Of a stretch of DNA of 64,000 nucleotides, positions 36,660 to 46,318 are shown in pieces. The stretch covers positions 691,465 to 755,464 of the forward strand of contig NZ_LT608315.1 of the NCBI RefSeq assembly GCF_900095825.1. Direction: 5' to 3'. The position numbers and the translations under genes are program-made. This DNA is from Acidaminococcus massiliensis. GTDB taxonomy: Bacteria > Bacillota > Negativicutes > Acidaminococcales > Acidaminococcaceae. Numbering within the stretch: the stretch's first letter is position 1; each line of letters starts with the position of its first letter. A model generated the notes under the pieces. The model was not told the origin of the DNA and searched no databases. It saw only the letters and a program-made list of their open reading frames with translations.

Positions 36660-38432
36660 GTGAGTGGAAAGATCGTGAAAGTATCCGGCCCGCTGATTGT
36701 CGCCGAAGGTATGAAAGACGTGCAGCTCCATGATATGGTCCGCGTCAGTGACAAACGCCTGATCGGTGAAGTCATCGAGCTTCGTGATGATAAAGCTTCT
36801 ATCCAGGTGTACGAAGAGACTGCTGGCCTGGGGCCGGGGGAACCGGTGGAATCCACTGGGTCTCCCATGAGCGTGGAACTGGCTCCCGGGCTGATCGAAA
36901 GCATCTTCGACGGGATCCAGCGTCCCCTGGAAAAAATCTATGAACTGGCTGGCGACCGGATCAGCCGTGGCATCGAAGTCCCCCGTCTGGATCGGGAAAA
37001 GAAATGGCAGTTCGTACCGGTGGCCAAAGTGGGAGATCAGGTATCCGGCGGCGACGTAATCGGCACCGTCCAGGAAACTCCTGCTGTACTCCATAAAATC
37101 ATGGTGCCGCCTGGCAAAAGCGGAACTGTGGAATGGGTCTATGCAGGAGAAGCTACCATCTTGGATCCGGTATACAAACTGAAAGACAGCAAGGGGGAGG
37201 TAGAGTCCTATCCCATGCTCCAGCAGTGGCCGGTCCGTGTGGCCCGTCCTTACAAGACCAAGCTGCCTCCGGAAGAACCCATGGTTACCGGCCAGCGGGT
37301 CATCGATACCCTGTTCCCCATTGCCAAAGGCGGTGTGGCGGCCGTGCCCGGACCCTTTGGCAGCGGCAAGACCGTCATCCAGCACCAGCTGGCCAAATGG
37401 GCGGACGCGGATATCATCGTGTATGTAGGCTGTGGAGAACGTGGGAATGAAATGACCGACGTACTGAATGAATTCCCGGCCCTGAATGACCCCCGCACTG
37501 GCCTGCCTCTGATGAAGCGGACGGTGCTGATCGCCAATACCTCCGATATGCCGGTGGCGGCCCGGGAAGCTTCTATCTATACGGGCATCACCATTGCAGA
37601 ATATTACCGGGATATGGGGTATAAGGTGGCCATTATGGCTGACTCCACTTCCCGCTGGGCAGAAGCCCTCCGGGAAATGTCCTCCCGTCTCGAAGAAATG
37701 CCCGGTGAAGAAGGATACCCGGCATACTTGTCCTCCCGTTTGGCGGAATACTATGAACGGGCCGGGGAAGTGGAATGCCTGGGCCAGGACGACCGGATCG
37801 GCGCTGTTTCCGCCATCGGGGCTGTGTCCCCTCCTGGCGGGGATATTTCCGAACCGGTCTCCCAGGCTACCCTGCGGATCGTCAAGGTGTTCTGGTGTCT
37901 GTCTTCGGCGCTGGCTTATGCCCGCCATTTCCCGGCCATCGACTGGCTCCAGAGCTATTCCTTGTATTCCGATCGGCTCCGTGCCTACTATGATGCCAAA
38001 GTGGCTCCCGACTGGTCCAAACTGGTGGGGACGGCCATGGAAATCCTCCAGGAAGAATCCAACCTGAACGAAATCGTCCGTCTGGTCGGAATCGATGCCC
38101 TGGGCTTCAAGGACCGGATCACCATGGAATGTGCCCGGTCCATCCGGGAAGACTTCCTGCACCAGAACTCCTTCCATGAAGTGGATACCTACACTTCTTT
38201 GGAAAAACAGTACGATATGTTGAAATTGATCATCACCTGGTATGAAAAGGCCTTGGATGCCATGACCAAACATGTGAAGCTGGATAAGCTGATCGAAATG
38301 CCCATCCGGGAACAGATCGGCCGTGCCAAATACATTCCGGAAAAAGACCGGAAGGAAAAGTTCGGCCAGCTGAACCGGGATCTGGAGCAGGCCTTTGCAG
38401 AACTGACGGAAGAGGGTGAAGAAAATGCGTAA
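36660..38432 (+). CDS. ntpA: V-type ATP synthase catalytic subunit A
   Basis: 590-residue catalytic subunit. The P-loop is [11 protein letters not shown] near residue 235, the catalytic Glu lies in GCGERGNEM near residue 260, and the extra non-homologous region typical of A subunits lies between residues 110 and 200. [25 protein letters not shown] matches the DELSEED-like region precursor motifs. Translation starts at a GTG at 36660; GGGTAGGG provides the ribosome site. Together with three B subunits it forms the ATP-driven hexamer. Confidence 0.95.
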   Translation: MSGKIVKVSGPLIVAEGMKDVQLHDMVRVSDKRLIGEVIELRDDKASIQVYEETAGLGPGEPVESTGSPMSVELAPGLIESIFDGIQRPLEKIYELAGDRISRGIEVPRLDREKKWQFVPVAKVGDQVSGGDVIGTVQETPAVLHKIMVPPGKSGTVEWVYAGEATILDPVYKLKDSKGEVESYPMLQQWPVRVARPYKTKLPPEEPMVTGQRVIDTLFPIAKGGVAAVPGPFGSGKTVIQHQLAKWADADIIVYVGCGERGNEMTDVLNEFPALNDPRTGLPLMKRTVLIANTSDMPVAAREASIYTGITIAEYYRDMGYKVAIMADSTSRWAEALREMSSRLEEMPGEEGYPAYLSSRLAEYYERAGEVECLGQDDRIGAVSAIGAVSPPGGDISEPVSQATLRIVKVFWCLSSALAYARHFPAIDWLQSYSLYSDRLRAYYDAKVAPDWSKLVGTAMEILQEESNLNEIVRLVGIDALGFKDRITMECARSIREDFLHQNSFHEVDTYTSLEKQYDMLKLIITWYEKALDAMTKHVKLDKLIEMPIREQIGRAKYIPEKDRKEKFGQLNRDLEQAFAELTEEGEENA

Positions 38433-39816
38433 GGACTACAAAACCATCCGAGAAGTGGTGGGCCCTCTGATGCTGGTGGACCAGGTAAAAGGTGCAACCT
38501 ATGACGAACTGGTGGAAATCCACCAGCAGAATGGGGAAATCCGGAACGGCAAGGTACTCACCGTGGACGGGGACAAAGCCCTGGTCCAGCTGTTCGAAGA
38601 TTCCCAGGGGCTGCAGCCGGCTACGGCCAAAGCCCGGTTCCTGGGCCATGGGATCCAGCTGGGGGTATCCCCTGCCATGCTGGGCCGTGTATTCGACGGT
38701 ATGGGCAGCCCCATTGACGGCGGGCCGGCCATCATCCCGGAAGAATACAAGGACATCAACGGGGAACCCATGAATCCGGCAGCCCGTGAATATCCTTCCG
38801 AATTCATCCAGACCGGGGTCAGCGCCATCGACGGTCTGAACACCCTGGTCCGGGGACAGAAACTGCCGGTGTTCTCCGGTTCCGGTCTGCCCCATGCCCA
38901 GCTGGCCGCCCAGATCGCCCGGCAGGCCAGAGTCCGGGGCACCGATGAAAAATTCGCCGTGGTGTTCGCTGCGGTCGGAATCACCTTTGAAGAAGCCAAC
39001 TTCTTCATGCAGGACTTCAACCGGACCGGGGCGCTGAGCCGGGCGGTGATGTTCATCAACCTGGCCAACGATCCGGCAGTAGAACGGATCGCCACCCCCC
39101 GTATGGCCATTACGGCGGCAGAATATCTGGCCTTTGAACTGGATATGCATGTGCTGGTCATCATCACGGATATCACCAACTATGCCGATGCCCTCCGGGA
39201 AGTATCTGCTGCCCGGAAGGAAGTCCCCGGACGCCGGGGCTATCCTGGATATCTGTATACGGACTTGGCTACCATGTACGAACGGGCTGGCCGGATCCGG
39301 GGGAAGAAGGGATCCATCACCATGATCCCCATCCTGTCCATGCCCGAAGACGACAAGACCCATCCCATCCCCGACCTGACTGGGTACATCACCGAGGGGC
39401 AGATCATCCTCTCCCGGGAACTGTACCGGAAGGGGCTGACGCCGCCCATCGATGTGCTGCCTTCCCTGTCCCGTCTGAAAGATAAAGGGGTGGGCAAGGG
39501 CAAGACCCGGGAAGACCATGCAGACACCATGAACCAGCTGTTCGCGGCTTATTCCCGAGGGAAACAGGCCAAAGAACTGGCCACCATCCTGGGGGATTCG
39601 GCTCTCAGCAAGGTGGACAAGCTGTATGCCCGATTTGCCGATGCCTTTGAAAAGGAATATGTCTCCCAGGGGTACCGGACCAACCGGTCCATCGAGGAGA
39701 CCCTGGATCTGGGCTGGAAGCTGCTGGGGATCCTGCCCCGCAGCGAGCTGAAGCGGATCCGGGATGAATACCTGGACAAATACTACAAACCGGCGGACGG
39801 CAGCGAGGGGGAATAA
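38425..39816 (+). CDS. ntpB: V-type ATP synthase subunit B
   Basis: 463-residue non-catalytic hexamer subunit. It has the degenerate nucleotide site, with [17 protein letters not shown] near residue 150 in place of a P-loop, and [26 protein letters not shown] near residue 255. The ATG at 38425 overlaps the last 8 bp of ntpA and follows GAGGGTGAAGAAA; a GTG nine bases earlier is less likely because it is inside that box. Order and overlap indicate tight translational coupling with ntpA. Confidence 0.94.
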   Translation: MRKDYKTIREVVGPLMLVDQVKGATYDELVEIHQQNGEIRNGKVLTVDGDKALVQLFEDSQGLQPATAKARFLGHGIQLGVSPAMLGRVFDGMGSPIDGGPAIIPEEYKDINGEPMNPAAREYPSEFIQTGVSAIDGLNTLVRGQKLPVFSGSGLPHAQLAAQIARQARVRGTDEKFAVVFAAVGITFEEANFFMQDFNRTGALSRAVMFINLANDPAVERIATPRMAITAAEYLAFELDMHVLVIITDITNYADALREVSAARKEVPGRRGYPGYLYTDLATMYERAGRIRGKKGSITMIPILSMPEDDKTHPIPDLTGYITEGQIILSRELYRKGLTPPIDVLPSLSRLKDKGVGKGKTREDHADTMNQLFAAYSRGKQAKELATILGDSALSKVDKLYARFADAFEKEYVSQGYRTNRSIEETLDLGWKLLGILPRSELKRIRDEYLDKYYKPADGSEGE

Positions 39817-39819
39817 CCC

Positions 39820-40455
39820 ATGGCTACGAACGTAAACCCTACCCGGATGGAGCTGACCCGGCTGAAACGTCGGCTTGCCACTGCTGTCCGGGGGCATAAA
39901 CTGCTGAAAGACAAACGGGACGAAATGGTCCGGCAGTTCATGATCTACATCCGCCGGAACCACGAACTGCGGCTGAAAATGGAAAAGGCCCTCCAGAATG
40001 TGTCCCATCATTTCGTGGTGGCCCGGGCCCATATGGGATACTTGACCATGAACGAAGCCCTGCTGTATCCGGCCCGGAGTGCCGAGTTCGAAGTGGGGAG
40101 CAAGAATGTGATGAGCGTGGATGTGCCCACCCTGACCTACACCGGGGCTACGGCGGATGATGCGGCCCAGGTGCCCTATTCCTTCGTGTTCACCACCGGG
40201 GAACTGGATACAGCGGTGACCGAACTGACCACCTGCCTGCCGGATCTTTTGGAATTGGCGGAAGTGGAAAAGACCTGCAACATGCTGGCGGATGAAATCG
40301 AAAAGACCCGCCGGCGGGGCCACGCGTTGGAATATGTGATGATCCCGGAAATGCAGGAAAGCATCAAGTACATCACCATGAAGCTCAGCGAAAACGAAAG
40401 AGCCAGTACGGTGCGCCTGATGAAAGCCAAGGAAATCATGGCGAAACAGGCGTGA
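39820..40455 (+). CDS. ntpD: V-type ATP synthase subunit D (central rotor shaft)
   Basis: 211-residue central-shaft subunit forming a long antiparallel coiled coil. The N-terminal NVNPTRMELTRLKRRLATAVRGHKLLKDKRDEM stretch and the C-terminal RRRGHALEYVMIPEMQESIKYI region (residues about 165-190) are the family signatures. The start ATG follows GAGGGGGAATAACCC, 3 bp after ntpB. It is the last gene of the operon before a strong terminator; E. hirae ntpH and ntpJ have no counterpart here. Confidence 0.93.
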   Translation: MATNVNPTRMELTRLKRRLATAVRGHKLLKDKRDEMVRQFMIYIRRNHELRLKMEKALQNVSHHFVVARAHMGYLTMNEALLYPARSAEFEVGSKNVMSVDVPTLTYTGATADDAAQVPYSFVFTTGELDTAVTELTTCLPDLLELAEVEKTCNMLADEIEKTRRRGHALEYVMIPEMQESIKYITMKLSENERASTVRLMKAKEIMAKQA

Positions 40456-40461
40456 AAAATA

Positions 40462-40511
40462 GGGGCTGTGAAGAAATGAGAATTTCATTTCTTCACAGCC
40501 CCGGTTTTTTT
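40462..40511 (+). terminator. Terminator of the V-ATPase operon
   Basis: An 18-bp stem (GGGGCTGTGAAGAAATGA and complement) with a 5-nt loop is followed by GGTTTTTTT. Confidence 0.93.
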
Positions 40512-40513
40512 AT

Positions 40514-40521
40514 GCTACAAT
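40514..40521 (+). promoter_or_regulatory. Extended -10 promoter of the MocR-type gene
   Basis: TGCTACAAT (from 40513) is an extended -10 element just after the V-ATPase terminator, 53 bp before the start codon. The -35 would fall in the terminator stem. Confidence 0.45.
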
Positions 40522-40573
40522 ATCCGTGACCATAAATCTTGCTGAAAAACGGTACTGAAAGGAGCACAGTTCT

Positions 40574-41926
40574 GTGCTGACTACTTTTAATTTTCGAGCA
40601 CAGCCGGGGAGGGAACCGCTTTACCGGCAGCTGGCCGATTACTTCCGGGAAGAGATCCGGCTGCAGCATCTGGCCGCTCCGGATTTCCTTCCTTCCATCC
40701 GCAAGCTGACCCGGGATCTGAAACTGAGCCGGACCACGGTGGAGGCCGCCTATCAGATCCTCATCGATCAAGGGTATGTAGACAACCTGCCCAACCGGGG
40801 CTACCAGGTGGCGGCCTATGTTCCCCAGGAAGCCAGGGCAGAGACCGTCCCTGCGAATGGAAAGGCCAAACCGGCTGTGCGTTATAATTTTTCCAATAAT
40901 TACATCGATACCTCCACTTTCGACACCGTACTCTGGCGGCGCTGTCTCAATGCCGTGCTCCGGGATCCGCCTTCCATTGCAGGGTATGGGGATCCCCAGG
41001 GAGAGCCGGAACTGCGGCAGGTCCTGGCCCGGTACAGTTATGCTTCCCGGGGGGTGGTTTGCCGACCGGAACAGATCCTGGTGGGGGCCGGTCTCCAGAC
41101 CCTTTTGCTGGTGCTGCTGCCCTTGCTGCCTCTGGAACAGAAGGTGGTGGGATTGGAACCTCCTGGATTCCCTCAGGCGGAACAGATCTTCCGGCTGATG
41201 GGATGGGCTGTCCGCACCTTTGATCCGGCAGATCCCAAGGCGGATTGGCCAGGGCTCCTGATGATTTCTCCTGCCAATCCGTATAAAGGAAGAGCCCTGA
41301 CGGAAAAAGAACGGAACAATCTGATCGTGGCCACCCAGCTGGAACGGGTATATCTGTTGGAAGATGACTACAACGGAGAATTCCGCTATCTCCATCGGCC
41401 CACTCCGGCCCTCCACAGTTTCGGGAACCGGGAACAGATCATCTATCTGGGATCTTTCTCCCGCACTATGCTCCCGTCCCTGCGGATTAGCTATCTGGTC
41501 CTGCCGGAAAAGCTGCTGCCCGCCTATCGGGCAATCGCCGACCGGTACAATCAGACTTCTTCCACGGTGGAGCAGCTGGCCCTGGCGGCTTACATCGAGG
41601 AAGGCCATCTGACAAGGCACATCCGCAAACTGCGGAGCCTGTACCGGACCAAGAGCCAGAAGCTCCAGGAAGCTCTCCTGACGGTATTTGGGAACCAGGT
41701 GCAGCTCTTGAGCTACGGATCCGGACTCCATCTCCACATTGCTTTGGATCTGCCTGGGACGGCAGGTGATCTGGCGGAGAAGGCTATGGATCAGGGCGTA
41801 AAAATCATCCCTGTCCAGGGAACGGATGCCGGCAGGCCGCCGGAATTCCTCCTTTCCTTTGCCGGGATCGCCGAAGAAAAAATCCAGGAAGGGGTGGAAG
41901 CTCTGCGGGAGGCGTTGGTGGGGTGA
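40574..41926 (+). CDS. MocR-family transcriptional regulator (GntR HTH plus aminotransferase domain)
   Basis: 450-residue regulator of the MocR/PdxR group. Residues 10-75 form a GntR-type winged HTH (LYRQLADYFREEIR, LPSIRKLTRDLKLSRTTVEAAYQILIDQGY). Residues about 115-450 form a fold-type I aminotransferase domain that binds PLP as effector; the Schiff-base Lys region is expected around the LGSFSRTMLPSLRISYLV segment, where the usual Lys position of SKTL-type motifs reads SRTM. If the Lys is truly replaced by Arg, PLP could not form the internal aldimine. The start is a GTG behind AAAGGAGCACAG. The regulated gene is unknown; the neighbours are unrelated. Confidence 0.85.
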   Translation: MLTTFNFRAQPGREPLYRQLADYFREEIRLQHLAAPDFLPSIRKLTRDLKLSRTTVEAAYQILIDQGYVDNLPNRGYQVAAYVPQEARAETVPANGKAKPAVRYNFSNNYIDTSTFDTVLWRRCLNAVLRDPPSIAGYGDPQGEPELRQVLARYSYASRGVVCRPEQILVGAGLQTLLLVLLPLLPLEQKVVGLEPPGFPQAEQIFRLMGWAVRTFDPADPKADWPGLLMISPANPYKGRALTEKERNNLIVATQLERVYLLEDDYNGEFRYLHRPTPALHSFGNREQIIYLGSFSRTMLPSLRISYLVLPEKLLPAYRAIADRYNQTSSTVEQLALAAYIEEGHLTRHIRKLRSLYRTKSQKLQEALLTVFGNQVQLLSYGSGLHLHIALDLPGTAGDLAEKAMDQGVKIIPVQGTDAGRPPEFLLSFAGIAEEKIQEGVEALREALVG

Positions 41927-41937
41927 AGAAAAGACAA

Positions 41938-41967
41938 TTGTTTTCTTCCTTCTGGGTAGGGTATAAT
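41938..41967 (+). promoter_or_regulatory. Promoter before the frameshifted secreted-protein gene
   Basis: TTGTTT (41938-41943), 18-bp spacer, TATAAT (41962-41967), 50 bp before the start codon. Confidence 0.65.
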
Positions 41968-42017
41968 AAAAAGGATACAGAAATGCCTGCAGAGCAGGGA
42001 AAACAGGGGGTGGATGT

Positions 42018-42573
42018 ATGAAAAATGCCTGGGAGATCGCTCTTTTGGCCGTATTCCTGGGAATGGGCGGGCCGGCAGTGGAAGCAGCCCAGTATTTTGC
42101 CCCCCCGGTACAGCCTCAGCGCCAACGGACAGCTGCAGCCTCCCCTGACGGTAGAATTCCGCAAAGGGATGCCCCAGAAGATCAGTGCCAGCCTGACTGG
42201 TGCTGCCGGCTCGGAAAAAGTCCTGGTCCTGGGCTGGCAGGTGGGGGACGGAGTAGGGCTGTGTACCCTTCAGAAAGGAGTGGAATATGCCCTGTACCGG
42301 CTGGATTTCCGGCCGGGAAAACAGGATATCCTGATACTCAGTTACGGCCACAGGGGGACCGGGAAAACTCACTTGAATGAGGTGTCTGTAATCGGAGAGG
42401 ATTCCCTGGGCGTCATCCGGCAGCTGCCGGTGGTGGGCTTTTCCCCGGTGGATGTATTCAACAGCCCACTCCAGATCCGGCAGCAGGAGGCGGTCCTTTT
42501 CCTGGAACAGGCCCCCCATGTACTGGTACTACAGGCAGATGGGGAAAACGGATATGCTGCCTCAGTGCAATGA
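42018..42573 (+). pseudogene. Small secreted protein split by a frameshift at a C7 tract
   Basis: The first 29 codons from ATG 42018 encode a signal peptide (MKNAWEIALLAVFLGMGGP...) but this frame then loses sense. Sense resumes in the +1 frame after the C7 run at 42100-42106 and continues to the stop at 42573 (RYSLSANGQLQPPLTVEFRKG...). Deleting one C would join them into an exported protein of about 184 residues. I do not recognise the domain; the tail VVGFSPVDVFNSPLQIRQQEAV has a beta-rich pattern. The start follows GGGGGTGG. Causes could be phase variation by slippage, a real inactivation, or a sequencing error. Confidence 0.65.
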
Positions 42574-42592
42574 TCGATAAGGAGTGATTACG

Positions 42593-43171
42593 ATGGATTT
42601 ACCTGTATTATATGATTCCTGCCGGACCTACCGGCGCTTCTTGCAAAAACCACTGGAACCCGGTCTGCTGCGGACTTTGGTGGACGTGGCACGGAAGCGG
42701 AGCTGCGGACGGAACAGCCAGTGGCTGCGCTTTGTGGCTGTGGAGCAGCCGGAAAATGTCAAAGCCATGCAGCCTCTGCTCCATTGGGCTGCAGCATTGC
42801 CGAAAGAAATCGGGACCCCGAAGGAAGGGGAACAGCCAGTGGCTTTTGTGGTGGTGGCCAAATCCCGGAATGCCTCGCCCATGATCAGCGACATCGATCT
42901 GGGGATCGCCCTGGATGCCATGGCCATCACGGCCTGGCAGAAGGGGGTAGGGAGCGCCATCCTGGCTGCTGTGGACCGGAAAAAAATAGCTGCTCTGCTG
43001 GAAATCCCGGAAGAACTGGAGGTCAATATCGTCCTGGCACTGGGTTATCCGGCCCATAAAAGCAACCTGGTCTCCGGAGAAAAAGAAAAATCCCTGGACT
43101 ATTATGTGGATAAAAACCGTGATTATTATGTACCCAAACTGCCTCTGGAGAAAGTAGCAGAATTCAAATAA
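42593..43171 (+). CDS. Nitroreductase-family flavoprotein
   Basis: 192-residue FMN-dependent oxidoreductase. The N-terminal SCRTYRRFLQKPLEPGLLRTLVDVARKRSCGRNSQ carries the phosphate-binding SxRxF/R(x)N-S-Q pattern, and the C-terminal half has the LGIALDAMAITAWQKGVGSAILAAVDRKKI region with the flavin-binding GVGS. The length is short but typical for this subgroup. The ATG follows AAGGAG with 9-bp spacing; a GTG nine bases upstream overlaps the box. It is placed directly before a thioredoxin-reductase homologue, so the two may share a redox partner. Confidence 0.85.
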   Translation: MDLPVLYDSCRTYRRFLQKPLEPGLLRTLVDVARKRSCGRNSQWLRFVAVEQPENVKAMQPLLHWAAALPKEIGTPKEGEQPVAFVVVAKSRNASPMISDIDLGIALDAMAITAWQKGVGSAILAAVDRKKIAALLEIPEELEVNIVLALGYPAHKSNLVSGEKEKSLDYYVDKNRDYYVPKLPLEKVAEFK

Positions 43172-43198
43172 TCCTGGCAGAAAAAAAGGAGATCCGAT

Positions 43199-44056
43199 AT
43201 GCTGTATGATATTGCTATTGTGGGAGGCGGACCGGCGGGCTGCAGTGCGGCGGTGACGGCTGCCAACCGGTCTCTTTCTGCGGTGCTGTTCGACACAGGA
43301 GATTTTGGGCTGGCCCTGCGGAAAAGCCCGTTGGTGAAGAATTACCTGGGACTGCCGGACCAGTCCGGTGCTGCCCTGATGGATGCCTTTACTGCCCATA
43401 TGAGGGCTGCCGGGACGGCTGTAGTGTCTCACAAGGTCTTGAGCATCATGCCTGGGAAGGCCAGCTTTTATCTGGCAACGCCTGGAGATGTGTACCAGGC
43501 CCGGAGCATCCTCCTGTGTCCGGGAGCGGCCCACGGCAAAGCCCTGGACGGAGAAGAGGCGTATCTGGGACGGGGCGTCAGTTACTGTGCCACTTGTGAT
43601 GGATACCTGTACAAAGGCAGGACCATCGGGGTGGTGACCAATTTGCCATCGGCTTGGGAAGAAGTGGAATTCCTGGCCGGACTGGCGAAAGAAGTCAAGC
43701 TTTGGGCTGATTTTCCCCTGCCGGAAAAGAAACCGGGGAATCTCCGGATCATGGAAGGCAGACCTCTTAAAATCCTGGGGGAAGAAAAAACGGAAGCCTT
43801 GGAGACTACAGCAGGAACGGTTGATATGGACGGACTTTTCCTGCTGCGGGAAACCGATCCCCTGGAGAAGCTTTTGCCGGGTCTGGCGCTGAAGGGCCGG
43901 TTCATCCAGGTGGATGAGAAAATGGCAACCTCGGTGCCTGGGGTCTTTGCGGCCGGTGATGCAGCCGGTTATCCCTGGCAGATCAACAAGGCGGCCGGAG
44001 AAGGCCAGAAGGCTCTGCTTTCTGCGGCTTCTTGGCTGCGGGAGAATCCGGTATGA
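43199..44056 (+). CDS. Thioredoxin reductase-like flavoprotein lacking the NADPH-binding motif
   Basis: 285-residue FAD protein. The FAD site is IVGGGPAGCSAA (residues 7-18), the redox-active pair is Cys130/Cys133 in SYCATCDGY, and the C-terminal FAD motif is GVFAAGDAAG. In classical TrxB the segment after the Cys pair has GGGxSA and HRRxxxR; here it reads VVTNLPSAWEEVEFL and LWADFPLPEKK. This loss is as in ferredoxin-dependent flavin thioredoxin reductases of clostridia. The gene follows AAGGAGATCCGAT and overlaps the lipoprotein gene by 4 bp. The electron donor is inferred, not shown. Confidence 0.83.
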   Translation: MLYDIAIVGGGPAGCSAAVTAANRSLSAVLFDTGDFGLALRKSPLVKNYLGLPDQSGAALMDAFTAHMRAAGTAVVSHKVLSIMPGKASFYLATPGDVYQARSILLCPGAAHGKALDGEEAYLGRGVSYCATCDGYLYKGRTIGVVTNLPSAWEEVEFLAGLAKEVKLWADFPLPEKKPGNLRIMEGRPLKILGEEKTEALETTAGTVDMDGLFLLRETDPLEKLLPGLALKGRFIQVDEKMATSVPGVFAAGDAAGYPWQINKAAGEGQKALLSAASWLRENPV

Positions 44057-45060
44057 CGGGTTGGAAGCCTGTCTGTCTGGTCCTTTTCCTGACAGTTTCC
44101 CTGGCCTTGGGCGGCTGTCAGAATCCAAAACATCAGGAGAATCCCGGGGCACTGCCGGTACAGGAACCGGCGGCTCCCCAGGAGACTAAGGCCATTGCTC
44201 CGGGAGAAGGGGAACAGGGTGCCCGGGTGGAATTTGTGACCCGGGAGCATAAGATGGAACGGGTCCTGTTCAGCGGCGGCTATCTGCGCAGCCTGCCGGA
44301 AGAAAAACCAGAAACCATCCTGCGTCCGGCTCCTGCCGGCGCTTTGGGCATGATCTTCGGCAAACGGGAAATCAATGGACTGGAATGGGCCAAGGTGGCT
44401 ACCCGGGATGGTGTCACTGGCTGGTATACCGTGCCTGCAAGACCCGGGGTTCCCCGGGGAGAGAAACGGGAAGCCCTGAAGATTACCCATGATGGATACC
44501 AGAATACCTATCCCCAAGTGACCGGAGGCGTGACGCCCCAGGTCCAAGACCGGATCAATCAGGAACTGGGGAATTATATTTCCGTGTACCGGCATATCAC
44601 CGGACCGGTGGAAAGCGAACTCCAGTGCCGGGTGACCTACAACCGGAACCATCTCCTGAGTTTGGTATTCCAGGGGAAACCGGTCCTGTACCGGAATTAT
44701 CCGGTGACAGAGGTGAACAATCTGGCGTCCTGGACCCGGCTGAAGAACTATGCCTGGGTGTCTCCCCTGATGGGAGGGGCGGACAGCAGCCTGCTCCTGG
44801 CCCGGAAGACGGATTTCCAGTATGCCATGGTATTCGATCTCAATACGGGGAACCGGCTGACCCTGGACCATTTCCTGGGCAGCAGCCAGCAGGAAGCCAT
44901 CCAGGAAAAATTGGGATCCCTGGAAGCTTGGGCTCGGCTCCAAAAGGACAACTTCTACATCGAGCCCCAAGGGAAGCTGGTAGCTCTGGCTTCCGTATCC
45001 CAGGGAGAAGGCGGCCGGGTCCCACTGGATCTGTCAGATTTGGTGATCAGGGAGTTTTGA
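44053..45060 (+). CDS. Lipoprotein with SH3-like and DUF3298/PdaC-like domains
   Basis: 335-residue exported lipoprotein. The signal peptide ends in the lipobox LALGGC with Cys at residue 23. Residues about 65-130 look like a bacterial SH3 domain ([39 protein letters not shown]). The C-terminal part (about 140-335) resembles the DUF4163/DUF3298 pair seen in PdaC-like and RsiV-like proteins ([32 protein letters not shown]). It starts with an ATGA overlap on the reductase gene. Probably periplasmic or outer-membrane facing; the function is not known. Confidence 0.72.
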   Translation: MTGWKPVCLVLFLTVSLALGGCQNPKHQENPGALPVQEPAAPQETKAIAPGEGEQGARVEFVTREHKMERVLFSGGYLRSLPEEKPETILRPAPAGALGMIFGKREINGLEWAKVATRDGVTGWYTVPARPGVPRGEKREALKITHDGYQNTYPQVTGGVTPQVQDRINQELGNYISVYRHITGPVESELQCRVTYNRNHLLSLVFQGKPVLYRNYPVTEVNNLASWTRLKNYAWVSPLMGGADSSLLLARKTDFQYAMVFDLNTGNRLTLDHFLGSSQQEAIQEKLGSLEAWARLQKDNFYIEPQGKLVALASVSQGEGGRVPLDLSDLVIREF

Positions 45061-45061
45061 A

Positions 45062-45095
45062 AGGATGTTGCACAGAATGTACAACACTCCCCCTT
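45062..45095 (+). terminator. Imperfect hairpin after the lipoprotein gene
   Basis: TGTTGcACA and TGTaCAACA pair with one mismatch, followed by a C-rich stretch and TTT. It resembles the other TGTTGC-type stems but is weak. Confidence 0.4.
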
Positions 45096-45119
45096 TATAA
45101 CAACAACGAGGTGAACAAC

Positions 45120-45587
45120 ATGAACAGAAAAGTGCATTTCCACACGAATTTAGGAGATTTTACAGCGGAACTCTTTGAGGACAAAGCCCCCAAGACTGCA
45201 GGGAACTTCCTGGAACTGGTGGAGAAGGGATTCTATGACGGGGTCATCTTCCACCGGGTCATCGACGATTTCATGATCCAGGGCGGCGATCCCACCGGCA
45301 CCGGCATGGGCGGTCCCGGTTACACCATCGACGATGAATTCGGGCCTGGACTGGCTCACAGCAGCGAAGGGATCCTCTCCATGGCCAATGCCGGCCCCAA
45401 TACCGGGGGCAGCCAGTTCTTCATCACCTTGGTGCCCACCCCCTGGCTGGACGGCCATCATGCCATCTTCGGGAAAATCACCGAAGGGATGGATGTGGTC
45501 CATAAGATCGGTTCCACCCCTACGGATTTCGCCGACCGTCCCCTGGAAGATGTGGTGATGGAAAAGGTAGAAATCGTAAAGGAATGA
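45120..45587 (+). CDS. Cyclophilin-type peptidyl-prolyl cis-trans isomerase
   Basis: 155-residue cytoplasmic cyclophilin that speeds proline isomerisation during folding. The active-site pattern is complete: [19 protein letters not shown] with the catalytic Arg, then [10 protein letters not shown] and the conserved [12 protein letters not shown]. In the common Trp position the sequence has the tolerant bacterial form. The start follows ACGAGGTGAACAAC. No signal peptide is present. The stop overlaps the next gene by ATGA. Confidence 0.93.
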   Translation: MNRKVHFHTNLGDFTAELFEDKAPKTAGNFLELVEKGFYDGVIFHRVIDDFMIQGGDPTGTGMGGPGYTIDDEFGPGLAHSSEGILSMANAGPNTGGSQFFITLVPTPWLDGHHAIFGKITEGMDVVHKIGSTPTDFADRPLEDVVMEKVEIVKE

Positions 45588-45853
45588 CCGCTTACGTCTA
45601 TATGGTGCGCTGTGCCAATGGAGCCCTCTATACCGGCTGGACCAATGATCTAGCCCATCGTCTGGCCATGCACCGCAGCGGGTCCGGGGCGAAATACACC
45701 CGGGCTTTCGGGGCGGTGGAACTGGCTTATTACGAGGAACTGCCGGACAAAAAGGCGGCTCTTCGCCGGGAATATGCCCTGAAACAGTTGGCAAAAAAAC
45801 AAAAGGAAGAGCTGGTTTGTCAATTTTCTCGAAAATCTTTGAAAATACCCTGA
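45584..45853 (+). CDS. GIY-YIG domain protein (UPF0213/YhbQ type)
   Basis: 89-residue GIY-YIG nuclease-like protein. The motif appears as [20 protein letters not shown], with Tyr and Gly positions in place, followed by the Arg of [17 protein letters not shown] and the Glu in RREYALKQL. Small proteins of this family are standalone and may process branched or damaged DNA; their roles are little known. It is translationally coupled to the cyclophilin gene. Confidence 0.88.
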   Translation: MTAYVYMVRCANGALYTGWTNDLAHRLAMHRSGSGAKYTRAFGAVELAYYEELPDKKAALRREYALKQLAKKQKEELVCQFSRKSLKIP

Positions 45854-45881
45854 GTTATCTGTACTGTTGCAATTCTTTTGC

Positions 45882-45910
45882 TTGTAAAAGTCCAGGGGTT
45901 ATGCTAGAAT
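45882..45910 (+). promoter_or_regulatory. Promoter and long leader of the cold-shock gene
   Basis: TTGTAA (45882-45887), 17-bp spacer, TAGAAT (45905-45910) with TGC before the -10. The leader is about 93 nt, long for a 65-codon gene, as is usual for cold-shock mRNAs whose leader structure changes with temperature. Confidence 0.75.
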
Positions 45911-46009
45911 GGAACACAGAAACAACGGACTTACTGAATGTTGAACTCACGCAGGTATCACATATAGTTGGATCGTTTTTCGCAATAATTTTTAGGAGGC
46001 CAAGTAAAG

Positions 46010-46207
46010 ATGACTGGCAAAGTTAAATGGTTTAATGCTGAAAAGGGTTATGGTTTCATTGAACGGGAAGATGGCGGCGATGTATTCGTTCATTTCTCCG
46101 CAATCCAGGGTGAAGGCTTCAAGACTCTGGAAGAAGGCCAGGCTGTAGAATTCGACGTTGTCGAAGGCAACCGTGGTGAACAGGCTGCTAACGTTGTGAA
46201 ACTGTAA
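46010..46207 (+). CDS. Cold-shock domain protein
   Basis: 65-residue OB-fold RNA chaperone. Both RNA-binding motifs are intact: KGYGFIE (RNP1) and VFVHFS (RNP2). The sequence [17 protein letters not shown] is typical of CspA/CspB-type proteins. It has a strong TAGGAGG ribosome site and its own promoter and terminator. Codon choice is narrow, consistent with high expression. Confidence 0.96.
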   Translation: MTGKVKWFNAEKGYGFIEREDGGDVFVHFSAIQGEGFKTLEEGQAVEFDVVEGNRGEQAANVVKL

Positions 46208-46246
46208 GATAGATATCTGCACAGAAACAACAAACGCAAACAAAGA

Positions 46247-46278
46247 GGGGATATCGTGGAAACGGTATCTCCTTTTTT
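46247..46278 (+). terminator. Terminator of the cold-shock gene
   Basis: GGGGATATCG and CGGTATCTCC pair (with two G-U pairs) around TGGAAA, followed by TTTTTT. Confidence 0.85.
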
Positions 46279-46318
46279 CTTGTGTGGTAACCAGAGCTGC
46301 AGGAAGGGAGTCGGGAGT

